Assembly (NCBI GenBank): GCA_019915135.1
Contig: JAHLMK010000004.1
Location: 2,666,001-2,730,000 of the forward strand
Source of the DNA: Strobilurus pachycystidiatus
Lineage: Eukaryota > Basidiomycota > Agaricomycetes > Agaricales > Physalacriaceae
Length of the DNA: 64,000 nucleotides
Direction of reading: 5' to 3'
The position numbers and the translations under genes were made by a program. Under the pieces are notes generated by a model. It was given only the letters and a program-made list of their open reading frames with translations. It was not told the DNA's origin and searched no databases. Within the stretch, counting starts at the first letter, position 1. Each line of letters starts with the position of its first letter. This document shows positions 11,206 to 23,316 of the stretch, one piece after another.

Positions 11206-12405
11206 CGCGATGCCAGCGCCCGGAAGCATCACCTGTTTGACAGTGGGTGTACAACCGAGCTGATGAGCCACGACTTTGCTCACCTGGTCAAACCAGACCT
11301 GTTTGAACTTGAGGTGCCTATCACAATTCAATCAGGCACCAAGGGTAGCAAATCACAGATTGTATATGGCGGATTCGCACCGTTTGTATATGACAGCGAA
11401 TCAGTATCAATATCGGGACGCAAATACTTCGACATCGCGAATGTAGATTGTTATGACGTGGTAGTGGGAACGTCATTCATGCGCCGACACAAGATGGCAT
11501 TGGACTTCGAGTACGATGTTGTCCGTGTGAAAGGCAAGCCAATGCCGACACTCCTTGAGGCCAATGAATTAGCAGAGATTGCACGTCGCTATTCCGCTAG
11601 TGCACAACCTAGGAAGAAATTGAGTGGGGTAGTCGTATCAACAAAGCCACGACCTACTCAGTCAAATCCGGGAATAAACACTAGTGGAACTGCGAAGGCT
11701 ACAGTAGGGGCTTTGTCTGAGGGGGAGCGTTCCGCTCACCTTATGGCGAGGTCAGCTCAGCATTGACGGCCTCCGCCTCGGGTATTCAATCAAGGCAGCA
11801 AGGATCGAATTACCCCATTATGGGCTCGCGTTGAGGAGGTCGAGAACGGCAATACTGAGGAACCTACTACAGAAGGTCTCAGTCGCCACTTGCCCATCTT
11901 GATGGGTCCCGAGGACGGACTCACCATTGAAGATGTTGAAGAGATTGCGGAGAAGGCAATGGCTATGGATATTGCCGACCCACAAACAACAATATATCTA
12001 AATGAAATCGACGAGCTTTTGCGTGAACTGGAACTGCCTCGCTACTCACGTGTGGACACACATGCAAACAGCGCGACGGGGAACAAGACTCAGGCGGAAG
12101 CTCATAACGACCCGGATACACCTTGTCTAAGCTTGGAGAAGTCCTTGCAAGCAACGGCGGGACTATTCCAGATGCGAACAGGAAAGGACTGTGATCAGGA
12201 ACTGTCTGAGAAAGACATTCCTCGATTGCGTCAGCAGTGGATAGAATCCTGTGCAGATATACTTGCCGGTCCTCCTGAAAAGCTACCGCCACTGAGGGAG
12301 GTCAATCGTACGATCCCGCTCATTGACGAGGCTAGGAAATATCAGTACTACACGCCCAAGTGTCCAGACTCAATGAAGCCGCACCTTCTCGAGAAGATCA
12401 AGCTT
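11206..12405 (+). pseudogene. Gypsy-1 pol, left part: retropepsin and linker to reverse transcriptase
   Basis: This is a Ty3/gypsy polyprotein fragment. The aspartic protease active site is FDSGCTTELMSHDFA (Asp codon 11,239-11,241), followed by VDCYDVVVGTSFMRRH. After a linker comes the pre-RT segment LPPLREVNRTIPLIDE..YYTPKCPDSMKPHLLEKIKL, where homology stops at 12,405. One in-frame TGA at 11,764-11,766 breaks the ORF. The left boundary is approximate; gag and the 5' LTR are missing. The continuation, LYQRSGWWERQ, is found at 30,202 in the same phase, so this and the right half are one element split by an insertion. Confidence 0.8.
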
Positions 12406-12738
12406 TGGGAGGCCCTTGATCCGGTACCACGACGAGAGCCACTCGGCGATCAGAGTACGCGAGTAAAGGTTCAAATCAGAAGCACCACCATATGCAAAGT
12501 CCTCCTGAACGCTCTGACTCACCGTCCACACGATAAACTCTCACATTCCCCCGCAACTGACTCCTCACGCCGTACAGGACGCACCACACTGGGAGAGGCG
12601 GGACTCAAACAGATGAGTGGAAACCGTGTCAAAGGCAACAAAGGACTTTCGAACCATCAAAGGAAAATTCACCATAGCCAACAAGCTCTCACTTAATCCA
12701 CCACCCAGGCCACTCAACCATCTCATCCCGCCCTATCG

Positions 12739-13587
12739 ATGTTACCGACCACCGACATCCCGACCCAATCCCAACGCCTCCCTCCCGGCGCGTGCTTCTT
12801 CAACATGTCGGAAAGGCACGAAGGGGAAATTCAGGAACTCCTGAACCGTCCAGAGACGGTCATCGCGTATAGGATGGGCTACCCACGCTCCTCCACCCCC
12901 AGAACCCACCTCGTCCACCACCTCAAGCGAGCGCTAATCGCGTCAACGCGTCTCGGACGCAATACCGAAATTCACCTGATCGCGAAGAGCACCGACCCGT
13001 GGTCGCGCGCAAACTTCCCAGTCGACATGGCATTGATCACCGGCCTGGACACGAAGGATAAGGAAAAGCTGATACGATTGGCCATCCTGGAATCTGCCGA
13101 CGCAGATGGCCCACGTTTCGCCATTGAGGATCCCCATGCATCGCTGACAGCTATCTCGGCGGTGCTCTTTGACTATACTTCCGAAGACGACTCCCCGCAA
13201 TCGCTGGAACGAGTACGCAGATACGTAACGTGCACCCTGTTGCTGAGCGATGAATTTCATGGGTTTATTACACGCCACTGCGAAACCCCATCCGGACCAG
13301 ACGCCGCCATACGGGATGTACTCGACCATATCTCCATCGCATCCTCCTTGATGAAACCCAACCCCTTCAACCCAGAAGGTGGTTGGGCCTACCACATTCA
13401 AATCCCCATCACCTTCCAAAACCCCGCCCTCGTCCCCTACTTCGCATCAATCCTGAATGAATTGGACATCCACACACCGAACGGGTGGCAGGGACGGGAT
13501 GAATGTTTCTTGCCAGTCTTTTGCTTTGCGTGCTTCGGCACAGACCACGGCGAAGAGATCTGCAAGCTCCGGATGGTAAAGAACTAG
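12739..13587 (+). CDS. Gag-like ORF1 of a LINE (copy a), CCHC zinc knuckle
   Basis: An uninterrupted 282-residue ORF from ATG 12,739. It ends with a zinc knuckle CFACFGTDHGEEICK, pattern CX2CX4HX4C, the nucleic-acid-binding motif of Gag and LINE ORF1 proteins. The rest parallels the ORF1 at 20,961: a helical ALITGLDTKDKEKLIRL against AIITGLNEQEKGALLNY, and a GGWAYHIQIPI strand against GAGVYTWIVYADPI. Such proteins are very abundant in Agaricomycete genomes and would coat the element RNA. It lies some 330 bp inside the left insertion boundary. Which ORF2 it belonged to is unclear. Confidence 0.65.
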   Translation: MLPTTDIPTQSQRLPPGACFFNMSERHEGEIQELLNRPETVIAYRMGYPRSSTPRTHLVHHLKRALIASTRLGRNTEIHLIAKSTDPWSRANFPVDMALITGLDTKDKEKLIRLAILESADADGPRFAIEDPHASLTAISAVLFDYTSEDDSPQSLERVRRYVTCTLLLSDEFHGFITRHCETPSGPDAAIRDVLDHISIASSLMKPNPFNPEGGWAYHIQIPITFQNPALVPYFASILNELDIHTPNGWQGRDECFLPVFCFACFGTDHGEEICKLRMVKN

Positions 13588-13904
13588 ACAAGCCGTTGAG
13601 CCGATACCAGTGTCGCGTAAGAAAAGTAGACCCAACCGAATTGAGTAGATAGAAACGTCGGAATCCAAACATGAACATTGTGTCCCCAGGCAGCGACTAT
13701 TCCCCTATACGGAGTCAATGTGATAATTGGAAGGAGTGAAACAGGGAGAAAGTCTAGACGCGACACAAGCCGATATCAGATTGCAGGGGAACGGGCCAGT
13801 CAAAACGTTGCGAGGCAGAAATCAACCAGAGGATGAAAGAGATTGGCAGCGATCAAAGCAAATGATCGGAGGTGATGACATCACACACGTGTATTCCTCT
13901 TGCT

Positions 13905-13929
13905 CCCCCCCCCCCCCCCCCCCCCCCCC
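13905..13929 (+). repeat. Poly-C homopolymer of 25 bases
   Basis: A run of 25 C counted from the sequence, between ORF1 copy a and the following decayed gene. It is a likely slippage hot spot and a possible assembly weak point. Confidence 0.9.
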
Positions 13930-14044
13930 ATCATGCACACTCCGCCCACCTGCTTGATACACTGGCCGCATTTGCTGTCAAGACCGTCAGGAGCGTCGAA
14001 AAAGGTGCTTTATTCGTCCCGCCAACCACTGCACTGGTCTGACA

Positions 14045-15921
14045 ATGCCAGAAAAAGCACGGTATATCAAATATGTCACCGAAATTATACCCAGCATCGG
14101 ACTTCGACGCGAAGGACACGGTTATAAGTACGACCGTCAAGTAGTGGAATCCCTCGAAAAGAACCTCCCCATTCCTTATCCCCCCAGAAAACCCCGCCAC
14201 CACCGCTCACACCACCAACGTCAAATGGTTGCTCAATCCCGGGCAGCCACCAACCGTTGCAAGACACCGGCGGCAACCACGCAGGCTCCTTCCACGAACT
14301 CTTCCCCATCCTCCAAACCATCCACGTCCAAGAACGTCTCTCCTAAGGCCCCGACGCCAGCCAATCCAACCACCGGGACGTCAAAGAAATTCTCCGCCGC
14401 AACCCCCTGATCCTCTATGGGTAACACAGAACTGCTGAAGGGAGCGGATGGAGACCCAGCCAACCCCGACATTATGGTCGCCCATCCAGAGGACGACGAC
14501 CCTCTTCTGGAGACCAAGAGCATTGTCAATGACGATGGAGTAAGTCTGCCAAATATCTGCATCTTGATCACCACCGACACCACCACAGGAAGAAATGACC
14601 CCTACTCCCAAGATCCCCATCGCCGAGTCGGACGACGAGATGATGGCACCATCGCAGATCCCGTCTCGCGAACAGTCACAGGCGCCCTCAGAGGTACCCT
14701 CCGTCATCGAAGTGAACGTCCCAACTTCTGCTCAGCAGGAGCAAGACGACATCCCCACTGCACGCCAGGTCGTCGCCGCATACGAACTCATCCAGGTGCG
14801 GGATGCTAAAGATGCAGAGGAAAGGGCGACCCAGAGACGCTATGACGAGGAAGATTGACTTATTGCTGAGGCAGAGAAGATTATCCAGGAGAGGGAGAGA
14901 GCTAGGAAACGCGACAAGGCCATCGCTACCTCCCGTAAGCCCTCTCCCATCGTATCCACCGTACTCCCCAACTAACGCACCACTCCTGCTCCAGCCCAGG
15001 TACAACCGGCGAGAGCAGCAAAAGGAAAGGCTCGTGCTGATCCTCCGCCCCCAGTCACGCGTCAGTATTTACTTACATTCCACCACTACAGTAACTAACG
15101 CAACAACAGCGACCAAACGTCGTCACCAAGCCCACACCGAGGTCATCAACGAGGGAGGTGAGGAGCTGATGATGGGCATTGGTGCCGCGGAAACGCTCTA
15201 TGCCCAAGTCGATCTCAACGCGACGCCGGTCTTCCCCCGTGTGGATGACCAAGAAGGCACGGCAAAGCGCCAACGCATGGAACTCCTAGCCCAACCGCAG
15301 CTGGTAGAGGAGTATGAGATTTGCAAGGCGTCTCGAGAGTCAGCCAAGGCGCAGGCTGACGCCCCACGACGGACCGAGAAGAAGACCACACGCTCGACTC
15401 AGAAGGTGAAGTCCCTTGACCAGCCCCCCGACAGACGTCCCTCTGGGAACGTTGTGCTGGGAGGACCACCAGTCAACGCCCCAGCACTCACCTTTGCTCC
15501 GGTCAAGGAGAAGAAGCCAGCCTTCTCGATCCCCGGCTTCTCTGCCGGAGGCTCGACGCTGAACCCACCTACAGCCGCCTCGAGGACCTCCGTCCTTCAG
15601 GACTGGTCAGCCCCTATCCACAACCCTTTCCAGTCCGAGTCTGCTAACCGCTGGGAGTCGCTCGCCCAAGACAGTGCGCCGTTGCCGTCCGCACGCATCG
15701 AGGAGGTGTACGACGACGACGACGATGTCCCCTTCAACTCCCACCCTGGTCTTGCCGACCAAGAGAATATCCTTCGTCACCTCCACGGACGTGCTGAACC
15801 GCTTCCTGTCGCTGTCGACAACAGTACCGGCAACATCATCATCATTCCCCCTCCACCGCACGGTGATACGCAGGGTACTATTCCAGTACTAGAAACGGGG
15901 AATTTTGCGATTCCTGAATAG
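14045..15921 (+). pseudogene. Decayed hypothetical gene inside the transposon block
   Basis: Four coding stretches can be joined. An ORF from ATG 14,045 stays in one frame to 14,539 apart from a TGA at 14,408. Introns fit at 14,540-14,588, 14,935-14,994 and 15,061-15,109, and the last exon runs to TAG at 15,919-15,921. A second in-frame TGA lies at 14,856; both TGAs could come from CGA. The product would have a helical N-terminus (ARYIKYVTEIIPSIGLRREG), a Ser/Thr/Pro-rich linker, a charged coiled coil (EAEKIIQERERARKRDK), a helix reading RMELLAQPQLVEEYEI, and an acidic patch VYDDDDDVPF. No family is recognised. Alternatively an intact start is the ATG at 14,417. Its position after a gag-like ORF suggests a retroelement structural protein. 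Confidence 0.45.
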
Positions 15922-18900
15922 CCCAAAGACCTTAGAAACCTCCAGTCAAGTACTTAGGATAGAGCACGCAGGAGTTACTGCCTTGACGCGGGCAAGCCTC
16001 CAGGACAAGGTCCAGGCGCCTTAACAAGTCCATTAGGACAGGCGCAATTGAAACCTTCGATCACCTTCCTCCGAATATCCTTATCCGCGCGTTGGATCTC
16101 TTTCAAGATCCCGTACCTTTGCGTGTACCTTGTACTACAGACTATGTGCTATAACCATTCGCACCCAAGGAGGGTCCAAAGGTCTCCAAGTGGTTCAGTT
16201 AGAGCGACCCAAGACCTGCGCACATCAGCCCGAAGACCTGGAAGGTCCCGAAATAGTTCAAGGGCGTCATAACCCTTCTGGGGAAACAACCTTCGGAGTT
16301 GTCAAGGACTCCGAACCGACGCCTTCCGCTATGCCGATCGATCATGATCTACGATCAAGGACCACCCCAAAAGCAGGGTGTATTACCACTTTAAGAAAGC
16401 ACTCCCCTGTGGCGTCCGCGCTCGAAAGGACATTCTTAACGATCTCCATCCAACCTATCCACAAGAAAGCAGGTGTCCGTAGGACCTTGCACCATAAAGA
16501 TACCTAAGGATCGAAGTCCTTATCGGACCTTGATCTCCTGGGCACAAGGATTGTACCATACCGCTAAGGTGGCGTATATGGCTAAAGGACCAAGCGGTTC
16601 GTCCGCAGTTGTTTCGACCAGGGATAGCCAATAAGAATCCAGTACTTGTATGACTCGAAAGTCCGATGTATCCAATCCTAGAATAGATGCTTACTCAGTA
16701 GGAGACCGCCAGTAGTATAAAAGGGCTCAAAGGACCCATATTTCGGTAGCTTAGAGCCCCCTCCAGTAGCCGCTAGTCAGACGCAGCCGTTGTAGTGAAT
16801 CTATCTCGAGTTTCGACTCATTTCTGCAAAGTACCCAAAGTCCCCAAAGACCTTTCCAAGATTTAAAGACATCAGGTGTTGCCAAACTCCTTGAAGGACT
16901 CAAAAGAACCTTATTCCGACGTACCAAGTTGAGTACCAAACGAATCTACTTGGTGTTAGAACCTTGTATTCGCAAGAAGGCCGGTTTGCAAGTGGTTCTG
17001 CCCTGCACTCACGCTCTTTCGTGAAGTACTTCCCTTTGAGGAATAAGTTGAGTTTGAATGAGTGTTGTCAACGTCTGAGACACCTTTCGGAACCTTTGGT
17101 CCCGGTGCAAGACACTAGAAGTTTGGTTTAAGTGCAAGAAGGACACCCCATGTCACCATTATTAGCCTTTTCTTGGGTGATCGCCACTTTTCCAAAAGCC
17201 TCCCAGGTAGCCCACTTGCACAGCCACATGATTTCCCTTTATACCTCTGCCCAGCCTCTGCCAGTGCCTCGACCGGATTGAGCTGTAATTAGGGTTAGGT
17301 GCATTCTTCACTATCCCGGAGATTCAAAAATGAATATATCTTTCCATAGCTGATTCAGCATGTTCTATCGGGCCCAGGATATAGATACATGCATATATTG
17401 ATGATATATTAGGTGACACGTATTTGATGGAAGGCAGGGAGCCGCCGTGCGCTGGATGCCGATTCCCATTTTGGATGTACTTTCGAGCCACCCCGCAGCA
17501 ATCATCGGTGAGGGAGCTCCCCCAACGCCACCCAATCTCATTTGCACGGTACCCCCACGCTGACGTCGCTCCGCATACCTGCTGCTGAAGCAGCCATTGG
17601 CTGGCCTCACTCGTATCCCAAATCGCCGCCGACACCCAACACACGCTCCCGGTATGCCCCCCCCCCCCGACCCAGGTCTTCCCCACCCCCTCGTCGCCGG
17701 AAGCTCGCCATTTCATCCCATCCAGCTCACACTCCCAGCCTGTTGATGAGCTCTTTCTCGCATCCTGTATCCCGCATCCCACACGCCAATCGTAGCCCTG
17801 CTCGCCCCTCCTCCGGCTTTGCTTACCCCACCTCTTCACCCACCCTCCCCCACCCGTTCCCCTTCCCCATTCGCGTGCTCCCCCCGCACCTTAGCGGGCA
17901 TCCACCCTTTCACAAGGGTCGTATGGTCGAGGTGCAGGACGGATGCGGGATCGGCCTAACGGGATCGGGGAGATGTTGAGAATCATGCCCGACGATCAGC
18001 CCCTACACAACTGTGCAGGGGCGCTCAGCCGTGCATGAAACCTCGCGCTTCAGGTAGGCTGACGACGGGGGATACGGGGACTCGCGGGTGGGGAAAGGGA
18101 TGCCGTATTTCGAGCTGTAAGCGATCAGGGGCTCCGGGGGCGGACGGGGGCGGATGGGGGCAGACGAGGAGTGAAGAGGATGCTGAGGGTGGTTGAGGCA
18201 ATAAATGGGGCGGTCAACGTTGCTGGGGGAATAGAAGAGTCGATGGTGGAAGAGGATGGCGGTGAGGGTGGTCAGATGGTTGCGAAGGCGGTCGTGCGAT
18301 GGTGAGGCAGTGTCGCGATGGGGCAGTGGCGCGATGGTGTAGTCGGTGGTGGTGTCGTAGTCGTCGTATGTGCGGTGCTGACGTTATCAGCGAGTAAATG
18401 ACATCCTCGATGGCGTCGTTGTCACATATGTCGCCGTGCAATGCGGGCTGCGGGGGCGACTATGTTCGCATGGATGGGATGGGCAAAGTGCGAGCGTAGT
18501 AGTGGCGCGGGGTTGGGCGACGTGGAGGTCGAAGCTCGGCGCTGCAATTTGTCGACTAGACTATGGAAGAGTTCAAATGAAATGAAATCAGATGAAAGTA
18601 ATCCTGGAGCGAAAGGCACTGCAGGCCAGGTTGAGTGGAAAAAGAAAGAAAAAACTCACCAGCGCGGCATGCTCGCCAGCAGACGAGCAGTGCCATTTCC
18701 ACCAGCCGCCGTCCTTGCAGAGCCCTCTTCTGGGGTGCGACGGTGCTAGTGCTGCTTGGCGTCGACTTTCCGAGTCGACGGCGCCGGTTTTCCTCGAGCT
18801 GCCCGTTGGCTGGGGCTTACGCGACATCGTGTCCGTACGCCAACCATCCGCGGCTCAATCGGCCGCAACAGGCCAGAGAATATCCGAAAGAGAGGAGGAG

Positions 18901-20945
18901 GCGCAGAGGCCAGGCGGCGGCGGCGAACAGTCCAGCCGCCGGTCGTCGTCGTCGTGGTTCAGAGTCAAGCAGTACACTGCGTAAGCGTGCGATCGTTGTC
19001 CGGCCAATGCCGGATTTCGACCGCGTCACATCGTCGACGTTGTCCACGGCGTTCTGCGCACTGTAGATACCTGAGATTTTGCGTACCGTCTCCTGCATGT
19101 ACTTTGAATCATTGAATTAAATCTAGGATTCTTCAAATCTAATTTACTGACAACATTGAATCAAGCAAGCATTTGACTACATCTCGTATGAGTATGGGCA
19201 CCTTCTCACTGCCAAAAAGTAACATTTTGAGTATTTTTGGATATTCTACAGCCCAACGTATTCTAAGGCATGTGCCCCATCCCCGCTCAATCCCGCTGCC
19301 CTCGTTGTCGCGCGCGCCGCCGTCGATCGCACCAAAACTCGGTTTCTGAAATTTCGGTCCGATGTCCGTGTATCCGTTCTTGATGAACATTTGGACATCC
19401 TCTGCTTATTTTGGCTCATCCGAACGTTGCCAGTTTGCGGAAGAATACCCCATTGACATAGAATTGCAGGAAATGTCTGTCAGAGAAGTCGAGGTGACCG
19501 AGCAGCAACACAACCGAACGACGTTGGATTTTCCGTCACGGCGCGGGAAGTCCAACAGGACGACCCACATACCGTGAACGAAAACGCCAATTCAGCTGGT
19601 GGAGCTGGAAATGGGAATACGCCGTAGCAGATGGGGCATATGGCGGTAACTGATGATAGACCATGGTCTCTTTTAGGGCTTGCTCGTGCATAAAAGAATC
19701 TAGATCTATATGCAAAGTCAGCAGCGAGAACGGATACGCCGGATTGAGACTGGCGTATACAAAACAAAAAAGATACAACATACCTTGAGCGAGCGCCCAT
19801 ACCCTGATGGCGCGCCCGGGTCAGATCGACGGACCCCGCCCACGTCATTATTGGTCAGAGGGACGGGCAATCACACCGTCAGTGCCGTCGTCGTCCCGTA
19901 GTGTCATCCTACAGCTTTGAGATCAATTTGGCCGCTCGCTGTCCAGATCGGGGGCACGGGGCTTGGGCGTCGTGGGCAAGTTAGTGTCATGGTAACCAAT
20001 TCAAGCGACGTTGCGTAAGCGTAGAGCGCAGAGCGCAGAGCGCGCCGGCATCGTACTGGTGGATGGAGAGTGACACACGACTGCTTGAGCAGGTCGTGGT
20101 CGAAGGACAAGTGCTGGCGCTGAGAGCACAGCCCTCCACGGACCGGGATTCCCAGGCACGGCTAAAGCCCGGCGCTGTCGCACAGTCCCTCTCATCCTCA
20201 TCTTGCACATACCCACGGCTCAACGACGACACAGAGTTCATCTGGAAACGGGTGGTGGCTGGCAGGAGGTAGTGAATCCTCCCTGACCCAGGGTGTGCGG
20301 CGCGCGGATGCAATGCGGGGCCGGGATCTACCGTGGGGGAAGTGTGCCCGCCCAATTGAGCGCGTACATTCATCTAGCCCGCATTAATTCATTGACCGCA
20401 TTAGGAGGGTAAAAATTACAAATATTGTGAGCCCAAGCCTGCTCAAATGGGGGGAAAGCTAGCAGACCGATAAGGCAAGCAAAGTTGTGTGGCTGTGCAG
20501 AACTCCGCGTGAAAGCCTTTCCAAAAAGTGGCGATCGCCGGGTCTGTGAGGCTAAAAAGAGGGGCACCGCCTGAGAAGGAGTCCTTATCGTTAGCAGTCC
20601 AGTGGCGTAAAACCTGCGGTAGCGGCCTGACGATTCCAAGACAAAGTCCTTGTACACCAGAGCACTTGATAGGTAGAAGCTACATTGCCTCGCGCTGTTT
20701 AAGGTCTTCATACGTCAAGAGGTTCGGCCTACGACTTCAAGGTTTTCTTGTGTCATTTCGATCAGAATCCCTACACCCCCAAAAACAACTCGTAGTTTAA
20801 CTACAGCATTCGGAATACATCTCTATTTCTCCAGTACCCAAAAGCACCTTGTTCTCTCGAACCTTTGTGCACCCCAGCTCCCTTACAAGGAGTGTTAGTT
20901 GTGATAAGGATTGATAGTGTGGTTAGACAATAGCTTCTTTTTTAG
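15922..20945. other. Non-coding, probably decayed element sequence
   Basis: Five kilobases with no supported gene. 15.9-17.3 kb and 20.4-20.95 kb share an unusual wording with recurring AAGGACC/AAGGTCC-type words and may be the 5' untranslated part of the LINE whose ORF1 starts at 20,961. The more GC-rich 17.3-20.4 kb between them looks like separate inserted material, with proline/arginine-coding frames, a run of ten C near 17,657 and CGATGGTG-like repeats near 18.3 kb. No terminal repeats or target duplication were found for it. Confidence 0.35.
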
Positions 20946-20960
20946 AGGTCTATTCCGAAC

Positions 20961-22023
20961 TTGCACATCAACGGTCACTTCCCACTAGAACTTGACCCAA
21001 AGTCTATCTATGCCAACCAATCTCACCAACAGCTCTCAGACATGCTGGAGGTTGCAGACCCCCACATGCTACTCGTTCAGTTCCTCGGCCGTCCGTACCT
21101 TGACTCTTTCCACACCCAGGTTGCGAATACCTTTGCTATCGTCACAAAGATTCTAGGGTATCGCCCAAAGGACATGCAGATAGCACCGCCCGTTGCCCAA
21201 GGCCCGGTTCAACGCCCATTTGGCCCCCCACTCCACGCTATCATCACAGGGCTCAACGAGCAGGAGAAAGGAGCTCTACTCAATTATTTGGGCATCTGGC
21301 TCACCAACGTCGAGAACATCGCCTTCCGCGATCCCAAGCACATTATTCCCCGTCATCTTGTCAACCTCAAAGGCTTCACACTCATGCCGGAGGATCACGA
21401 GAAGGTTCGTAGCGCAGTCGTTCGAGCATACCAAGAGTCGCCGGCACTCATGGCACTCATCGAGACGCACCACACTGGACAACACACCGGCATGGGGAAT
21501 CAACGTGCCAAGGATGTTTTCCTAGACTCTGTCAACGTCACTCCAATGTGGCGCGCCGAGGGCGGGGGAACAGGAGCTGGGGTTTACACATGGATTGTCT
21601 ACGCTGACCCCATCGACGACGAGGATGACTCTATTCACTACGAGATGCGTCGGATCTGTAAAGGCATTCCGATCTCAGTACGCACCCCACACCCTGTCCA
21701 TAATGCCTTCAGCTGATCACAACTAATAGCTCTTCCTTGCCATTGGGGGCAAAGGAATCCCTTGCGCTACGGACTACTGGTGCAGAACCTGTCGTAGTCG
21801 GGAACACCCGTCTGGCCTCTGTCCTGTCATCAGAGTCCCCGGTTACATCGACCACGTCCTCGCGGCGAAACAGCGCAACCAGAAACCGCGCCGCGACCAA
21901 AACTGGCGTAACCCCTTTGCTGGGCAACCCGCTGAACAGCCTCAACGCGGACGCCCTGCTCAGCGTGGAGGGCGCGGACGTCGCGACCAACGCAACGTTG
22001 AGCGCGAGGCCTGGGAGGCCTAA
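20961..22023 (+). pseudogene. Gag-like ORF1 of the LINE (copy b), CCHC zinc knuckle, start codon lost
   Basis: The reading frame begins HINGHFPLELDPKSIYAN, which corresponds to the usual start of this Agaricomycete ORF1 family, but the expected ATG is TTG at 20,961 and a stop lies five codons upstream. It runs to 21,677. A possible 52-nt intron (21,678-21,729, GTACGC..CTAATAG) joins a second part coding the zinc knuckle WCRTCRSREHPSGLC (CX2CX4HX4C) and an Arg/Gln-rich tail to TAA 22,021-22,023. An intron within a LINE ORF is unexpected, so the 52 bases may instead mark a frameshifting lesion. It is followed by the linker, MITE and ORF2 of the same element. Confidence 0.6.
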
Positions 22024-22165
22024 GTAACATTTTCCGATATGTATCACGGCCACACCTATCTATAGCACGCGGATATTCCCCCATCTTTCTACTCTGCCCT
22101 CACGACCTCCACGACTCCTCCCCCTTCCTACTATTTCTCAGACCGCCATATCCTTATGGCGAACA

Positions 22166-22299
22166 GATCCGTGACACGTTTGAACTGCTTTGCCTCGACT
22201 GTTATGTACACCACCTCCACCTGGCCACGATCCGTGATACGTAGAACCTGGCAGGATTATGTACCAGGCCGCCCCGCCAATGTTGGATCCGTGACACGT
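22166..22299 (+). repeat. Threefold GATCCGTGAYACGT motif
   Basis: The 14-base motif GATCCGTGAYACGT is present at 22,166, 22,229 and 22,286, with spacings of 63 and 57 bases. The third copy is the MITE insertion site, and its GTGACACGT part is repeated after the MITE at 23,007. Decayed tandem repeat in the ORF1-ORF2 linker. Confidence 0.7.
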
Positions 22300-23006
22300 A
22301 GGGTTTAAAAGTCCGGTCCGGTCCGGTCTTTTAACCTCTGAGGTCATGGACTGGGGACTGGACCGGTCCAGAAAATTTCCAAATCTGGCTGGACCTAGGA
22401 CTGGACTGATTAGGACCGCAAAAACCGGTCCTAATCAGTCCAGTCTGCGGTCCTAAACCGGTCCAGGACCGGTCCAAAGGATCACGAGCCTAAATTTATA
22501 TTTCTGCACATTTTCGAGTAAGTTTACCATCATATAAGTTTACCAGATAGATCATATAGTCAATGACAGTGAAATGAATGATTAGTGAAGCTTGTATAAT
22601 ATGTTTTAGCTACAACAAGATGACATTTCCAAATGTAAGAGAGTATGTGCAGCTAAATGTACCATATGAGTATATAAGTCATGGAAAGTTTACCATAGGA
22701 ACGCCTCAATGAGGGTAAGTTTACCATTGGACCGGTTAAGTCAAGGTAAGTTTACCATGAACTCATATATAACGACCCTTTTGAGGGATATTTGACTAGT
22801 CCTAACTGAACCCTGAATAGACCGGTCCAAACCGGTCCTAGACCAGTCTTTACCAGTCCTAATAAATCTGGGTTGAGCTCTGGACCTAGGACCGGGACTG
22901 GTAGGACTGGTAGGACCAGTCCATGTTGGACTGGTCATGTGACCGGTCCAGTCCGGTCCAGTTCACCGGTCTTACCGGTCTACATGGACTGGACTTTAAA
23001 ACCCTA
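22300..23006. mobile_element. hAT-like MITE with CCGGTCC-rich subterminal repeats
   Basis: Terminal inverted repeats AGGGTTTAAAAGTCC at the left and, reading inward from the right, TAGGGTTTTAAAGTCC. Both sides are flanked by the direct repeat GTGACACGT (22,291-22,299 and 23,007-23,015), consistent with an 8-bp hAT target duplication plus one chance base. Both subterminal regions are packed with GGTCC/CCGGTCC words. The AT-rich centre has several AGTTTACCAT copies. No coding capacity, so it is non-autonomous. Confidence 0.75.
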
Positions 23007-23316
23007 GTGACACGTGAACCAACGCCGGCTGTACTCCTACAACCTGTCCCCCACATGCTCATACCTTCTTTGCTGGTGCAATATACGTTTGCACCTACTC
23101 TACCCCTGTATTTATGACCGTTGTAAACTATATGTATGACTCAATTACGTGCTTCTATGTGTGTCAGTTCCGTACAAAGTGCGCGGCCAGAACTAGAACT
23201 TCTCCGGGAGGTTAGGGAGTGTGCTAACCCCTCTCTGGATGGTAACAGAGAGCATAATCCCTTGCCCTGAGGGTGTGTAGTCGTCGCCCTTAGTATTTAA
23301 GACTTTATTTGAATTC

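Noticed and set aside
12394..12405. AAGATCAAGCTT as a chance similarity between two independent gypsy copies
   Set aside because: The left fragment stops and the right fragment starts at exactly these bases, in the same codon phase, and a LINE A-tail abuts the right copy; coincidence is unlikely.
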